Shown: one piece after another, positions 8,432-16,420 of the stretch
How the letters are laid out: each line of letters begins with the position of its first letter
Numbering within the stretch: the stretch's first letter is position 1
Assembly (NCBI GenBank): GCA_937967405.1
Contig: CALCJV010000001.1
Span: 1-51,228, forward strand
Reading direction: 5' to 3'
DNA: 51,228 nt
Source of the DNA: an uncultured Chloroflexales bacterium
Lineage (GTDB): Bacteria > Chloroflexota > Chloroflexia > Chloroflexales > Chloroflexaceae
Translations under genes and position numbers: made by a program
Notes under the pieces: generated by a model
Told to the model about the DNA's origin: nothing
Seen by the model: only the letters and a program-made list of their open reading frames with translations
Databases searched by the model: none

Positions 8432-9035
8432 GGAGCAACGGCAGCACCGCATCCACGATTTGGGTACTCCAATCGGGATCGAAGGGGGTGCCCTCCAGAT
8501 ACTGCGCGTAATACGCGCCAATCAGCATGTGGATCACCAATTCGAGAGGCGCGTCAAGGCGTACCTGCCCGCGCTGCTGGCCTTCTGCCAGCAATGCGCG
8601 TAACGCGGCGCGGCGCGGCAACACCAGATATTCCCGAAACACCGCCAGCAACTCTGGCGTGTCGTGTTCCTCTGCCAGCATCGAGCCGAGCATAGCCATC
8701 CCATATGGGCGGTCAAGGGCGTGACGGAAATGCGCCATCTGGGCGATCAAGTCATGGCGCAGATCGCCCGTATAAACACACGGAATCTGATCGCAGTAGG
8801 CAATCAATGCTGCGGTCGCCAGATGGATTTTGTTCGGATACCGCCGATAGATTGTCGGGCGCGTAACCCCTGCCGCCGCCGCTACCGCATCAATCGAGAG
8901 CCGCGCAAAGCCATGCTGCGCCAGCATATGCAGCGTCGCTTGTAAGATGCGAGCATCTACATCAGGTGCACGCGGGCGGCCCGGTGCCCGTTCAGGGGTG
9001 CTAGCGTGCAGGTTGGTGGGGTGTTCATTCTCCAT
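8424..9035 (-). CDS. TetR/AcrR-family transcriptional regulator
   Basis: 203 aa from the ATG at 9035. The N-terminal TetR helix-turn-helix reads ILQATLHMLAQHGFARLSID, then VAAAAGVTRPTIYRRYPNK, followed by an all-helical ligand-binding domain (about 75-200). The in-frame ATG at 9071 overlaps the palindromic operator, so the internal MENEHPTNLH start is more likely; a TTGTAA-18-TATGCT promoter would serve it (inference). It is divergent from the DJ-1/oxidoreductase pair, and the perfect palindrome between them is its probable binding site. The signal it senses is unknown. Confidence 0.9.
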   Translation of the reverse strand: MENEHPTNLHASTPERAPGRPRAPDVDARILQATLHMLAQHGFARLSIDAVAAAAGVTRPTIYRRYPNKIHLATAALIAYCDQIPCVYTGDLRHDLIAQMAHFRHALDRPYGMAMLGSMLAEEHDTPELLAVFREYLVLPRRAALRALLAEGQQRGQVRLDAPLELVIHMLIGAYYAQYLEGTPFDPDWSTQIVDAVLPLLQP

Positions 9036-9064
9036 AACTTCTATAGTAGCATACTTTGTTCCTG

Positions 9065-9093
9065 TTGACATTTACAATACTGTATTGTAAACT
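9065..9093 (+). promoter_or_regulatory. Promoter of the DJ-1/oxidoreductase operon
   Basis: TTGACA (9065-9070, 6/6), a 17-nt spacer and TAAACT (9088-9093, 4/6). The palindrome at 9071-9091 fills the spacer and reaches into the -10, so bound repressor would block RNA polymerase. Confidence 0.7.
9071..9091. promoter_or_regulatory. Perfect palindromic operator, probable TetR site
   Basis: Arms TTTACAATAC and GTATTGTAAA are exact reverse complements separated by one T (10+1+10). It lies between the TetR gene and its divergent neighbour and overlaps both promoter regions, the usual arrangement for TetR autoregulation. Confidence 0.85.
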
Positions 9094-9162
9094 TATGTTG
9101 TGCGAGCAACTAGCCGCGCACACCAAGCAAATGTAACACGATCAGAAAGGATCAACCGATTT

Positions 9163-9909
9163 ATGAGCGCGAATATCAGTGTCTTGAACCCCGATCAGCC
9201 CAAGCGAGTTCTCATGATTGTCTCCAACCCCACGGTCTCCGACACCACTGGCTGGCCTATCGGGGCATGGGCGGCAGAATTCACCCACCCCTATTGGGAA
9301 TTTACCGAGCGCGGCTACGTTGTTGAATTTGCCTCGCCGGAGGGCGGCAAGATTGAGCTGGATACGTGGAGCGATCCGCGTGATAGCAGCGAATATTCCG
9401 CCCACGATCTGCTCAGTCTGGGGTTTCTCAGTTCGCCCAAACATGCCGCCTTACTGGAACAGACGCGCCCGCTTGCGGAGCTAGACCCTACCGCCTACGA
9501 TGCGATCTTCTTGGCGGGCGGGCAAGCTCCCATGTTTACCTTCGCCAAGAATGCCGCCCTGCATCAGTTTGTGGCGCAGAGCTACACGGCGGGCAAGGTG
9601 GTGGCGATTGTCTGCCATGCCACGAGCGTCCTACTTACGCTGCGCCTTGCGGACGGCTCGCTGCTGGTCGAAGGCAAAACATGGACGGGCTTTGCCAATA
9701 GCGAAGAAGTCTTTGCCGATGCGTTTGTCGGGCGGCGCATCCAGCCCTTCTGGATCGAGGAGGAAGCGCGTAAGCTCGACAACACCAACTTCATCGTGGG
9801 CAATCGCTTTCAGCCCTTTGCGGTGCGTGATGGGCGGCTGATTACCGGGCAGCAGCAGTATTCAGGCACGGCGGCGGCGCGGCTAGTGATTGAGGCACTT
9901 GGCGTATAG
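9163..9909 (+). CDS. DJ-1/PfpI-like type 1 glutamine amidotransferase-domain protein
   Basis: 248 aa. The sequence KRVLMIVSNPT opens a Rossmann-like fold, IFLAGGQAPMFTF is the glycine-rich loop, and the nucleophile elbow is VVAIVCHATSVLL with the predicted catalytic Cys. In Hsp31/DJ-1 relatives this elbow usually reads CHG; here it is CHA. Family members act as glyoxalases, chaperones or deglycases; which applies here cannot be told. The ATG at 9163 is preceded by AGAAAGGA and chosen over an in-frame ATG at 9100. It is followed 20 nt later by an NADP oxidoreductase gene, both downstream of the palindrome-covered promoter, which suggests a small electrophile or redox stress operon (inference). 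Confidence 0.85.
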   Translation: MSANISVLNPDQPKRVLMIVSNPTVSDTTGWPIGAWAAEFTHPYWEFTERGYVVEFASPEGGKIELDTWSDPRDSSEYSAHDLLSLGFLSSPKHAALLEQTRPLAELDPTAYDAIFLAGGQAPMFTFAKNAALHQFVAQSYTAGKVVAIVCHATSVLLTLRLADGSLLVEGKTWTGFANSEEVFADAFVGRRIQPFWIEEEARKLDNTNFIVGNRFQPFAVRDGRLITGQQQYSGTAAARLVIEALGV

Positions 9910-9929
9910 CCGCAAAAGGAGCGACAGCG

Positions 9930-10541
9930 ATGCAGATTGGGATTATTGGGACAGGCAACATTGGCGGCACGCTAGGGCGACGCTGGGCGGCGGCAGGGCA
10001 CGCGGTGTATTTTGGGGCGCGTGACCCGCAGCAGGCAGAGGTGCAAGCTCTTGTTGCTGAGCTTGGGCCCCGCGCCCAAGCGGGGAGCATCGCGGCGGCG
10101 GTGGCCGCGAGCAGCGTGGTGCTGCTCGCGGTGCCGGGCGCAGCAACGGTGGCGGTTGCGGCACAAGTGCCCGATTGGGGCGGGCGCATCCTGATTGATG
10201 CGACGAATGGTGCCCCCCCTGCTGGATACGCCTCGTTGGGGCAGGCAGTGGCCGCAGCAGCACACGGGGCGCGGGTAGTCAAAGCCTTCAACACGGCTGG
10301 CTACAACATCTATGCCAACCCGCACTTCGGGGACTATGCCGCCGATCTGTTCCTGTGCGGCGATGACGGCGAGGCACGGGCAACCGTTGCCCAGCTCGCG
10401 CAGGAGTTGGGCTTAGACCCGCTCGACGTGGGCGATCTGGGGCAGGCGCGGCTGCTCGAAGCAGTGGCGTTCCTGTGGATCCGGCAGGCGATGCAGGGCG
10501 GGCACGGGCGCGAGATTGCCTTCAAGCTGTTGCGCCGTTAA
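9930..10541 (+). CDS. NADPH-dependent F420 reductase-like NAD(P)-binding oxidoreductase
   Basis: 203 aa. The N-terminal dinucleotide-binding motif MQIGIIGTGNIGGTLGRRW is followed by the GARDP NADP-ribose loop, LLAVPGAATV, and the RVVKAFNTAGYNIYANP segment typical of the F420-dependent NADP oxidoreductase family. Relatives in non-F420 organisms are general NAD(P)-dependent reductases, so the cofactor partner is open. AAAAGGAG lies about 10 nt before the ATG. It is the second gene of the TetR-controlled pair. Confidence 0.85.
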   Translation: MQIGIIGTGNIGGTLGRRWAAAGHAVYFGARDPQQAEVQALVAELGPRAQAGSIAAAVAASSVVLLAVPGAATVAVAAQVPDWGGRILIDATNGAPPAGYASLGQAVAAAAHGARVVKAFNTAGYNIYANPHFGDYAADLFLCGDDGEARATVAQLAQELGLDPLDVGDLGQARLLEAVAFLWIRQAMQGGHGREIAFKLLRR

Positions 10542-10576
10542 GTGGGGCAGGTGTGAGGGGCGGGCCTTAGGAGTCT

Positions 10577-10605
10577 GGGTGGGAATGCGGTGCTCGTTCC
10601 CGCCC
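10577..10605 (+). terminator. Possible GC-rich terminator hairpin after the oxidoreductase gene
   Basis: GGGTGGGAA (10577-10585) pairs with TTCCCGCCC (10597-10605), nine pairs including one T-G wobble, with an 11-nt loop. Only a weak pyrimidine tail (CTCGTTC) follows, so termination is uncertain. Confidence 0.35.
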
Positions 10606-10726
10606 CTCGTTCATCCGCCTGCTGTTCCTGATCCCTACGCGCCGATCCAATACGCCTCGCCTCGCTTCGGACTCTTCGGGTACGTTTGGCGTGCTAGCTC
10701 AGCCCCCACTCCCTGCTACCTACCCA

Positions 10727-10755
10727 TTGACAAGCCACCTATTCCGTGCTACTAT
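10727..10755 (+). promoter_or_regulatory. tRNA-Ala promoter
   Basis: TTGACA (10727-10732), a 17-nt spacer and TACTAT (10750-10755), ending 11 nt before the tRNA. It may also feed argG, 79 nt downstream of the tRNA. Confidence 0.85.
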
Positions 10756-10766
10756 ATCGTTCTGTT

Positions 10767-10842
10767 GGGGCTGTAGCTCAGCTGGGAGAGCACGACACTG
10801 GCAGTGTCGGGGTCAGGGGTTCGAGCCCCCTCAGCTCCACCA
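10767..10842 (+). tRNA. tRNA-Ala (anticodon GGC)
   Basis: Acceptor GGGGCTG pairs with CAGCTCC and has a G3-U70 wobble, the alanine identity element. The anticodon loop within CGACACTGGCAGTGTCG gives anticodon GGC. The T arm is GGGGG-TTCGAG-CCCCC-like, and CCA is encoded (10840-10842). A consensus promoter lies just upstream. Confidence 0.95.
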
Positions 10843-10921
10843 CAATGGCAAGGCTGGCAATTCGCGCCAGTCTTGTTTTGTTTGTGCAAGATTGCAACCT
10901 GAATACCATAAGGATATGGGC

Positions 10922-12139
10922 ATGGCGCGTGCAGGCGTAAAGAAGGTAGTGCTCGCTTACTCTGGCGGACTCGATACATCCGTGATTGTACCGTGGCTGC
11001 GCCAGAACTATCACTGCGAGGTGATCTGTTTTTGTGCGGATGTTGGGCAGGCTGAGGAGCTAGAGGGCCTTGAAGCCAAAGCCCTTGCCAGTGGGGCCAG
11101 CAAGCTGATCGTCAAAGACCTACGCGAAGAATTTCTGCGGGATTACATTATCCCGACAATGCAAGCGGGGGCCATCTATGAGCGCAAGTATCTGCTGGGC
11201 ACATCCTTTGCCCGCCCGATCATTGCCCGCCACCAAGTGCTGGTGGCTGAGCAGGAAGGTGCGGATGCAGTGGCGCACGGGGCAACCGGCAAAGGCAACG
11301 ATCAGGTGCGTTTTGAACTGACCTACATGGCCCTCAACCCGCACCTCAAGGTGATTGCTCCATGGCGCGAGTGGAACATCCGCAGCCGCCAAGATGCGCT
11401 CGATTATGCCGCCGAGCATAACGTGCCGGTGACGGCAACGGCCGAGAAGATTTACAGCCGCGACCGCAACCTGTGGCATCTGAGCCACGAGGGGGGCGTG
11501 CTCGAAGATCCGTGGAGTGAGCCGCTTGAGGATATGTTCCAGCTGAGCCATGCCCCCGAAGCCGCCCCCGACACACCCGTCTACATTACCCTGAGCTTTG
11601 AGCGCGGCATGCCAGTGGCCCTCGATGGGGTGGCATTGGGGCTGGTGGAACTGGTCGAGCAGCTTAATCAGATTGGCGGCTTGCACGGCGTAGGGCGCAT
11701 TGATATGGTTGAGAATCGCCTTGTTGGGATGAAGAGTCGGGGCGTGTATGAAACCCCCGGCGGCACAATCCTCTATACCGCGCACCGCGAATTAGAGAGT
11801 ATTGTGCTGGATCGAGAGACGCTGCGGGCGAAAGATCGGATTGCGCTGGAATATGCCGATCTGGTCTACAATGGCAAGTGGTTTACCCCTCTGCGGAGCC
11901 ACTACGATGCGTTTGTCCAAGCCACCCAAATGCATATGACGGGTGATGTGCGCGTGAAGCTCTACAAGGGCAATATCGTCGTGGTAGGGCGGCAGTCACC
12001 ATATTCATTGTACCGCGAGGATTTGGCGACGTTCGGTGAAGATGAGGTCTACAATCAAGCTGATGCTGGGGGCTTTATCCGGCTGTATGGGCTACCATCG
12101 AAGGTGCAAGCCCTTTTGAAAGGAGCGCGGGCAGAATGA
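10922..12139 (+). CDS. argG: Argininosuccinate synthase
   Basis: 405 aa, the usual length. It catalyses ATP-dependent condensation of citrulline with aspartate, the penultimate arginine step. The N-terminal PP-loop motif is [17 protein letters not shown], followed by conserved blocks [28 protein letters not shown], and [15 protein letters not shown] near the C-terminus. The ATG at 10922 is chosen because AAGGA lies about 7 nt before it; the ATG at 10916 is too close to that site. An open frame extends back through the tRNA but is not coding. The gene overlaps the next start by 4 nt (ATGA). Confidence 0.97.
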   Translation: MARAGVKKVVLAYSGGLDTSVIVPWLRQNYHCEVICFCADVGQAEELEGLEAKALASGASKLIVKDLREEFLRDYIIPTMQAGAIYERKYLLGTSFARPIIARHQVLVAEQEGADAVAHGATGKGNDQVRFELTYMALNPHLKVIAPWREWNIRSRQDALDYAAEHNVPVTATAEKIYSRDRNLWHLSHEGGVLEDPWSEPLEDMFQLSHAPEAAPDTPVYITLSFERGMPVALDGVALGLVELVEQLNQIGGLHGVGRIDMVENRLVGMKSRGVYETPGGTILYTAHRELESIVLDRETLRAKDRIALEYADLVYNGKWFTPLRSHYDAFVQATQMHMTGDVRVKLYKGNIVVVGRQSPYSLYREDLATFGEDEVYNQADAGGFIRLYGLPSKVQALLKGARAE

Positions 12140-12882
12140 AGACAAATCTGTACATGATTCGGCACGGCGAGGCGGTGATCAATGTGCAGCCGATTGTAGG
12201 CGGCATGAAGGGCGATCAAGGCTTGACTGAGCATGGCATAGTGCAAGCCCAAGCCTTGCGGGATCGGCTGCGCGAGACAGGTGAGATCCAAGCCGATGTG
12301 CTGATTGCGAGCAACCTGCCCCGTGCCCGCCAAACGGCCGAGATCATTGCCCCGGCACTTGGTTTGCCGATTGTGTTTGATCCAGAGGTGCAAGAGTTCC
12401 GTGTGGGTGAGGCTGACGGCATGCTGAACAGCGAGGCGTGGGCGAAGTATGGGCCACCCGAAGTGGAACACAACCCGTTCAAGCGTATCTCGCCCGGCGG
12501 TGAGAACTGGCTCGAATTTGTGGCGCGGGTCTCGTTTGCGCTGTATCGGATCACCACCACCCATGCGGGCAAAACGATTGTGGTTGTCTGTCATGGGGGC
12601 GTGATTGATAGCTCGTTCATCTACTTCTTTGGCATGAGCACAGTAGCAGTGCCACAGGCGGGTTTGTATACTAACAATACTTCGATTACGCATTGGCAGC
12701 AATACACCGATAAGTATACCCACAAAACCCGTTGGCGGCTACTCAGCTACAACGATACTTTTCATCTGCGCGAGGTGGGTGTGCGTGAGTCGCTTGATTG
12801 GCGCGACATTGCCCCTAAGCCAGCCATTGGTTCCGACCGCCCGGCAATTCCGCTACCAACAGAGGAGCGCGACGAGGAATGA
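12136..12882 (+). CDS. Histidine phosphatase (phosphoglycerate-mutase-like) family protein
   Basis: 248 aa. The phosphohistidine motif [10 protein letters not shown] lies near residue 8, the mid-domain [15 protein letters not shown] is conserved, and the second catalytic His is in [10 protein letters not shown]. The family includes phosphatases and mutases of diverse substrates, so the substrate here is unknown. Start and stop overlap both neighbours by 4 nt (ATGA), placing it tightly between argG and argJ. An arginine-related or general housekeeping phosphatase role is only an inference from this position. Confidence 0.85.
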   Translation: MKTNLYMIRHGEAVINVQPIVGGMKGDQGLTEHGIVQAQALRDRLRETGEIQADVLIASNLPRARQTAEIIAPALGLPIVFDPEVQEFRVGEADGMLNSEAWAKYGPPEVEHNPFKRISPGGENWLEFVARVSFALYRITTTHAGKTIVVVCHGGVIDSSFIYFFGMSTVAVPQAGLYTNNTSITHWQQYTDKYTHKTRWRLLSYNDTFHLREVGVRESLDWRDIAPKPAIGSDRPAIPLPTEERDEE

Positions 12883-14117
12883 ACACTCCAACGATTACCC
12901 CCCTTGATGGGGCAGGCATTACGGCTCCGCAGGGTTGGCGGGCGATAGGCATTGCCTGTGGCTTGCGCTACAGTGGCCGCCCTGATCTTGCGCTGCTGGT
13001 GAGTGATGTAGCTTGCACGGCGGCTGCGCTGTTTACCACAAACAAGATCAAAGCTGCACACATTCTCTACGATCAGCCGATCCTGATGCAGAATGCGACG
13101 GGTATTTGGGCTGTGCTGGTGAATGCGGGCAGTGCGAATACCTGCACTGGCGACGCAGGTGTGCAAGATTGTGCGACGGTGGCGCAGGCGGTGGAGCAGA
13201 CGCTTGGGTTGCCGGCCCAGAGTGTCCTCGTCATGTCTACGGGCGTGATTGGCGTGCCGCTGCGCGTGCCCCGCATGGTGGCGGGCATTGCCACAGCCGC
13301 TGCCCAGCTCGATACCACCCCGGATGCGGCCCGGCTTGCGGCGCGGGCGATTATGACTACCGATACCTACCCCAAGCAGTATGCTGTGCAGGTGCGCCTC
13401 GCCGATGGGCACAGCTTCACGATTGGTGGTATGGCCAAAGGCTCCGGCATGATCCACCCCAATATGGCGACGATGCTCGGTGTGCTGACCACCGATGCGG
13501 CGGTCGCGCCGGAGGTGTTGCACGCCGCACTGCGCTATGTGGCGGATCGCTCGTTTCACTGCATCAGTGTGGATGGCGACACGAGCACCAACGATACTTT
13601 GCTGGCACTCGCCAATGGGCAGGCGGGTGGGCCCGTGATCACCGCACTGGACAGCCCCCTAGGGCACGCCCTGTTGCAAGGCATGCTCGCGGTAGCCCAG
13701 CCGCTTGCCCGCGACGTGGTGCGCGACGGCGAAGGGGCCACCCGCCTTGTTACGATCCATGTGCGCGGAGCCGCCGATGATACCGCCGCGCACCAAGCCG
13801 CGATGACGGTGGCCACATCGGCTCTCGTGAAGACGGCCCTGTTTGGGGCAGACCCAAACTGGGGGCGGGTGGTGTGTGCGCTGGGCTACAGCAACACGCC
13901 GCTTGATCCGCAGCGGCTTGTGCTATGGTTTGGCGGGATCAAGGTCTTTGAGCGTGGCGTACCGCTTGACTTTGATGAACGTGCCGCGCATCAGTTGCTC
14001 GATCAGCCGGAGGTGGTGATAGATGCTGATCTCGGTTTGGGGACAGGCACTGCTACCGTCTGGACGTGTGATTTCAGTTATCAATATGTGAAGATCAATG
14101 CCGAATATCGTACCTAG
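12879..14117 (+). CDS. argJ: Bifunctional ornithine acetyltransferase/N-acetylglutamate synthase
   Basis: 412 aa, normal length. ArgJ transfers the acetyl group from N-acetylornithine to glutamate, closing the cyclic arginine pathway. The self-cleavage motif ATMLGVLTTDA is present, with Thr198 as the predicted nucleophile that splits the precursor into two chains. KGSGMIHPNMATML and GADPNWGRVVCALGYS are conserved. The ATGA overlap with the upstream phosphatase suggests translational coupling, and the next gene starts 20 nt before its stop. Confidence 0.95.
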   Translation: MNTPTITPLDGAGITAPQGWRAIGIACGLRYSGRPDLALLVSDVACTAAALFTTNKIKAAHILYDQPILMQNATGIWAVLVNAGSANTCTGDAGVQDCATVAQAVEQTLGLPAQSVLVMSTGVIGVPLRVPRMVAGIATAAAQLDTTPDAARLAARAIMTTDTYPKQYAVQVRLADGHSFTIGGMAKGSGMIHPNMATMLGVLTTDAAVAPEVLHAALRYVADRSFHCISVDGDTSTNDTLLALANGQAGGPVITALDSPLGHALLQGMLAVAQPLARDVVRDGEGATRLVTIHVRGAADDTAAHQAAMTVATSALVKTALFGADPNWGRVVCALGYSNTPLDPQRLVLWFGGIKVFERGVPLDFDERAAHQLLDQPEVVIDADLGLGTGTATVWTCDFSYQYVKINAEYRT

Positions 14118-15069
14118 CCTGCTGCTTGTGGTGCTGGTGCTGCTGAGTGCGTGTGGTTCGGCAAGCTCGCCCCCCCCAACCGCAACCGCCCTGTCGGGGC
14201 GCACGAGTACGTTGGGCAGCGCAGGCGGCATGTCCGCCGATGTGCCCGCTGTATCCCTGCCGCCGGAGAGCCGCGAGATCATCAATAAGGGCGGCTTTGC
14301 GCTGATGATCCCCGCTGGCTGGCAGGTGATGCAGAATGAGGGTGCGCCGATCTTGGGTGGGGGCATCACGTTGGCTCCGCAGGGCAGCGATCTGACATCG
14401 CCCGCTGCTGTGATAATTGTGCATCTGGCTGATCAGCCTGCCTTAGTACGCAGCACGCTGCCTGCCTCGCCGACGGTGCAAGTGGTGTTGGATGCGATGC
14501 TGGCGAGCTATCGCAGCAACCCGCAGACCGATCTGCGTGACATTCGCCCATTGCCGCCGCAAGCCTTGCTCGGCACGGAGGCCCATGCCTTTGAGGTGCT
14601 GGAAGCCTTCCCCGATGGGCGTGAACAGCGCATCCGCACGCTGGCGGCGCAGCTGCCTGATGCTCGCTGGCTGATGGTCTATGCGGCTGCTCCGGCGGCT
14701 ACATGGGATGCGGATATGCTTGCGGAGGTGCTTGGCTCATTGCGTCTTGCGGCTCCAGAGCCAGCTGCAACCCCGCTTTACCCGCTGCCGCCTGATGCCC
14801 GCGAGGTGACCCAAGCGGGGGCGCAGGTCAGCTTTGTCAGCGCGATGCCGCCCCCGGTTCTTGCCACATTCCTGCGTGATGCGTTCACGCAGGCGGGCGC
14901 ACGCGAAGATACCCAAGCCGCGCTCGTCACCGCCGATAGCCTTGTGTTGCGCTTTACGCAGTGGCGTGGCAGCAGCCAGCCGGTGCTGATCTACGCGAGC
15001 ACACTGCCAGAGACTACGCCTATCGGCACGGCGGGGCAGACGATTGTGACGATCCAGTTGGAGCAGTAG
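14098..15069 (+). CDS. Putative lipoprotein
   Basis: 323 aa. A short signal peptide ends in the lipobox LLSAC at about residue 18, followed by a Ser/Pro/Thr-rich linker. The mature part has two similar-sized segments: one around GGFALMIPAGWQVMQNEGAPIL (about 65-210), resembling PsbP-like or Mog1-like folds that follow a lipobox in other bacteria, and a second from about 225 beginning YPLPPDARE. No catalytic motif is visible. It overlaps the end of argJ by 20 nt in a different frame and converges on ricT with a 7-nt gap. Function unknown. Confidence 0.75.
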   Translation: MPNIVPSLLLVVLVLLSACGSASSPPPTATALSGRTSTLGSAGGMSADVPAVSLPPESREIINKGGFALMIPAGWQVMQNEGAPILGGGITLAPQGSDLTSPAAVIIVHLADQPALVRSTLPASPTVQVVLDAMLASYRSNPQTDLRDIRPLPPQALLGTEAHAFEVLEAFPDGREQRIRTLAAQLPDARWLMVYAAAPAATWDADMLAEVLGSLRLAAPEPAATPLYPLPPDAREVTQAGAQVSFVSAMPPPVLATFLRDAFTQAGAREDTQAALVTADSLVLRFTQWRGSSQPVLIYASTLPETTPIGTAGQTIVTIQLEQ

Positions 15070-15076
15070 GCGGCCC

Positions 15077-16420
15077 CTACTCCGCGTTGCGCCGCGGCGG
15101 GCGGCGGCGACGGCGCGGCTTATCAGGATTGCCCTGATTGCTCGGATTGCCCGCCTCGTGGCGTTTCGGCTCGCCGGAGCGTGGCGATGCGGATGGATCG
15201 CTCGGCGGGCGGGATTTGCCCCCCGTGCGGCTTGGTGCGCCCGGCTGCGGCTCGGTGCGCTCGGGGCGGCGGCGGCGCTCGGTGCGCTCGGGGTGGCGGC
15301 GGCGCTCGGTGCGCTCGGTGCGTTCGCCGCGTGTACCGCGTTCGGGCGCAGGCTTGCCTCTCGGCTGGGTGCTGCGTTGGCCCATTGCCGCTGAACCCTT
15401 GCGCTCGTGGCGATCTGGCTTGGTGCGCGGGGCTGGCTGGAGCGGTGGGTCAGGATCATCTACCGTGAGGGAGATCAAGTCCGCCTCATCATCCAGTAGG
15501 TCCAGCACCGCCAGATCGTTCTCATCCTCTGCGCCTGTTGTATCTTCGCTAGCGCGGCGGGTGTGGGGCGTAATACCGTCTTGGTTGCGTTGGCGGGCAA
15601 TGCTACCGACCACATCGGTGGCTTGGCTAATTTGAGCGCGGGTATACTCGGCTTCCATCCCGCTGCCCGCAAGGCGCACAAGCACACTCTCGCGCAATAC
15701 ATTCACCGTCACCACCTCGCCGGGGCCATCAGGGGTCTGCACCCAACTATCACGGGCTGGTAGATCGGCTTTCATGTCAAGGTACTGCTGATGCTCATAC
15801 GAGAGGCAGCACAGCAACCGCCCGCATACTCCACTAATCTTCGCTGGGTTGAGTGGGAGGTCTTGGTCTTTGGCCATCTTGATGCTGACACGGGCATAAT
15901 CGGGCAGGAAGCTGGCACAGCACAGGATCCGCCCACAGGGGCCAATGCCCCCCAGCAACCGCGCTTCGTCACGTGCTCCGATCTGACGTAGCTCAATCCG
16001 GCTGCGGAAGGCTCGCGCCAGATCCCGCACGAGTAGGCGGAAATCTACGCGGTTATCGGCGGTGAAGTAGAACGTCAGCCGTGAGCCGTCGAAGCTATAT
16101 TCGGCTTTGACCAGATGCATGGGCAGATTGTGGGCCTTGACTAGCTCCTCGCACCGTTTCAGCACCTCATCGTGCCGCGCAAACAGGCGGGCCATGCGCT
16201 CGAAATCCTGCTTGGATGCACGGCGGATGATTGGGCGCACCTCACCTTCGAGGAGATCGGGGGGTAGCTCTTGGGCTGGGTAGGCCACTTTGGCCAGCTC
16301 CGGCCCGCGCACTGTATCTACAATCACCATCTCCCCCGCTTGCAGGTTGGTCAGGTTACGGGGATCGTACCAGTGGTTTTTGCCACTATCCTTGAAGCGT
16401 ATCGCAACAACCAGAGTCAT
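15077..16420 (-). CDS. ricT: RicT/PSP1-domain protein with an Arg/Glu/Pro-rich C-terminal tail
   Basis: 447 aa from the ATG at 16420. The PSP1 core (about 1-270) contains FYFTADNRVDFRLLVRDLA and the cysteine clusters GPCGRILCCASFLPDY and GVCGRLLCCLSYEH. These are hallmarks of RicT (YaaT), which in Bacillus forms an Fe-S-binding complex with RicA and RicF that directs RNase Y to its RNA targets. The last 130 residues are low-complexity, with repeated RTERTERRR and RPERTE units. The start forms an ATGA overlap with the upstream cyclase stop, so a GTG at 16429 is less likely. ricA and ricF are not in this window. Confidence 0.88.
   Translation of the reverse strand: MTLVVAIRFKDSGKNHWYDPRNLTNLQAGEMVIVDTVRGPELAKVAYPAQELPPDLLEGEVRPIIRRASKQDFERMARLFARHDEVLKRCEELVKAHNLPMHLVKAEYSFDGSRLTFYFTADNRVDFRLLVRDLARAFRSRIELRQIGARDEARLLGGIGPCGRILCCASFLPDYARVSIKMAKDQDLPLNPAKISGVCGRLLCCLSYEHQQYLDMKADLPARDSWVQTPDGPGEVVTVNVLRESVLVRLAGSGMEAEYTRAQISQATDVVGSIARQRNQDGITPHTRRASEDTTGAEDENDLAVLDLLDDEADLISLTVDDPDPPLQPAPRTKPDRHERKGSAAMGQRSTQPRGKPAPERGTRGERTERTERRRHPERTERRRRPERTEPQPGAPSRTGGKSRPPSDPSASPRSGEPKRHEAGNPSNQGNPDKPRRRRRPPRRNAE
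15225..15335 (-). repeat. Tandem GC-rich repeat encoding the RicT tail
   Basis: Three imperfect copies of a roughly 27-nt unit built on GCTCGGTGCGCTCGG plus GGCGGCGGC (plus-strand reading) encode the RTERTERRR-type repeats. Such in-frame repeats can change copy number by slippage. Confidence 0.6.

Noticed and set aside
10691..10921. N-terminal extension of argG through tRNA-Ala
   Set aside because: The frame stays open across the tRNA by chance; the true ATG at 10922 has a ribosome binding site and matches the family start.
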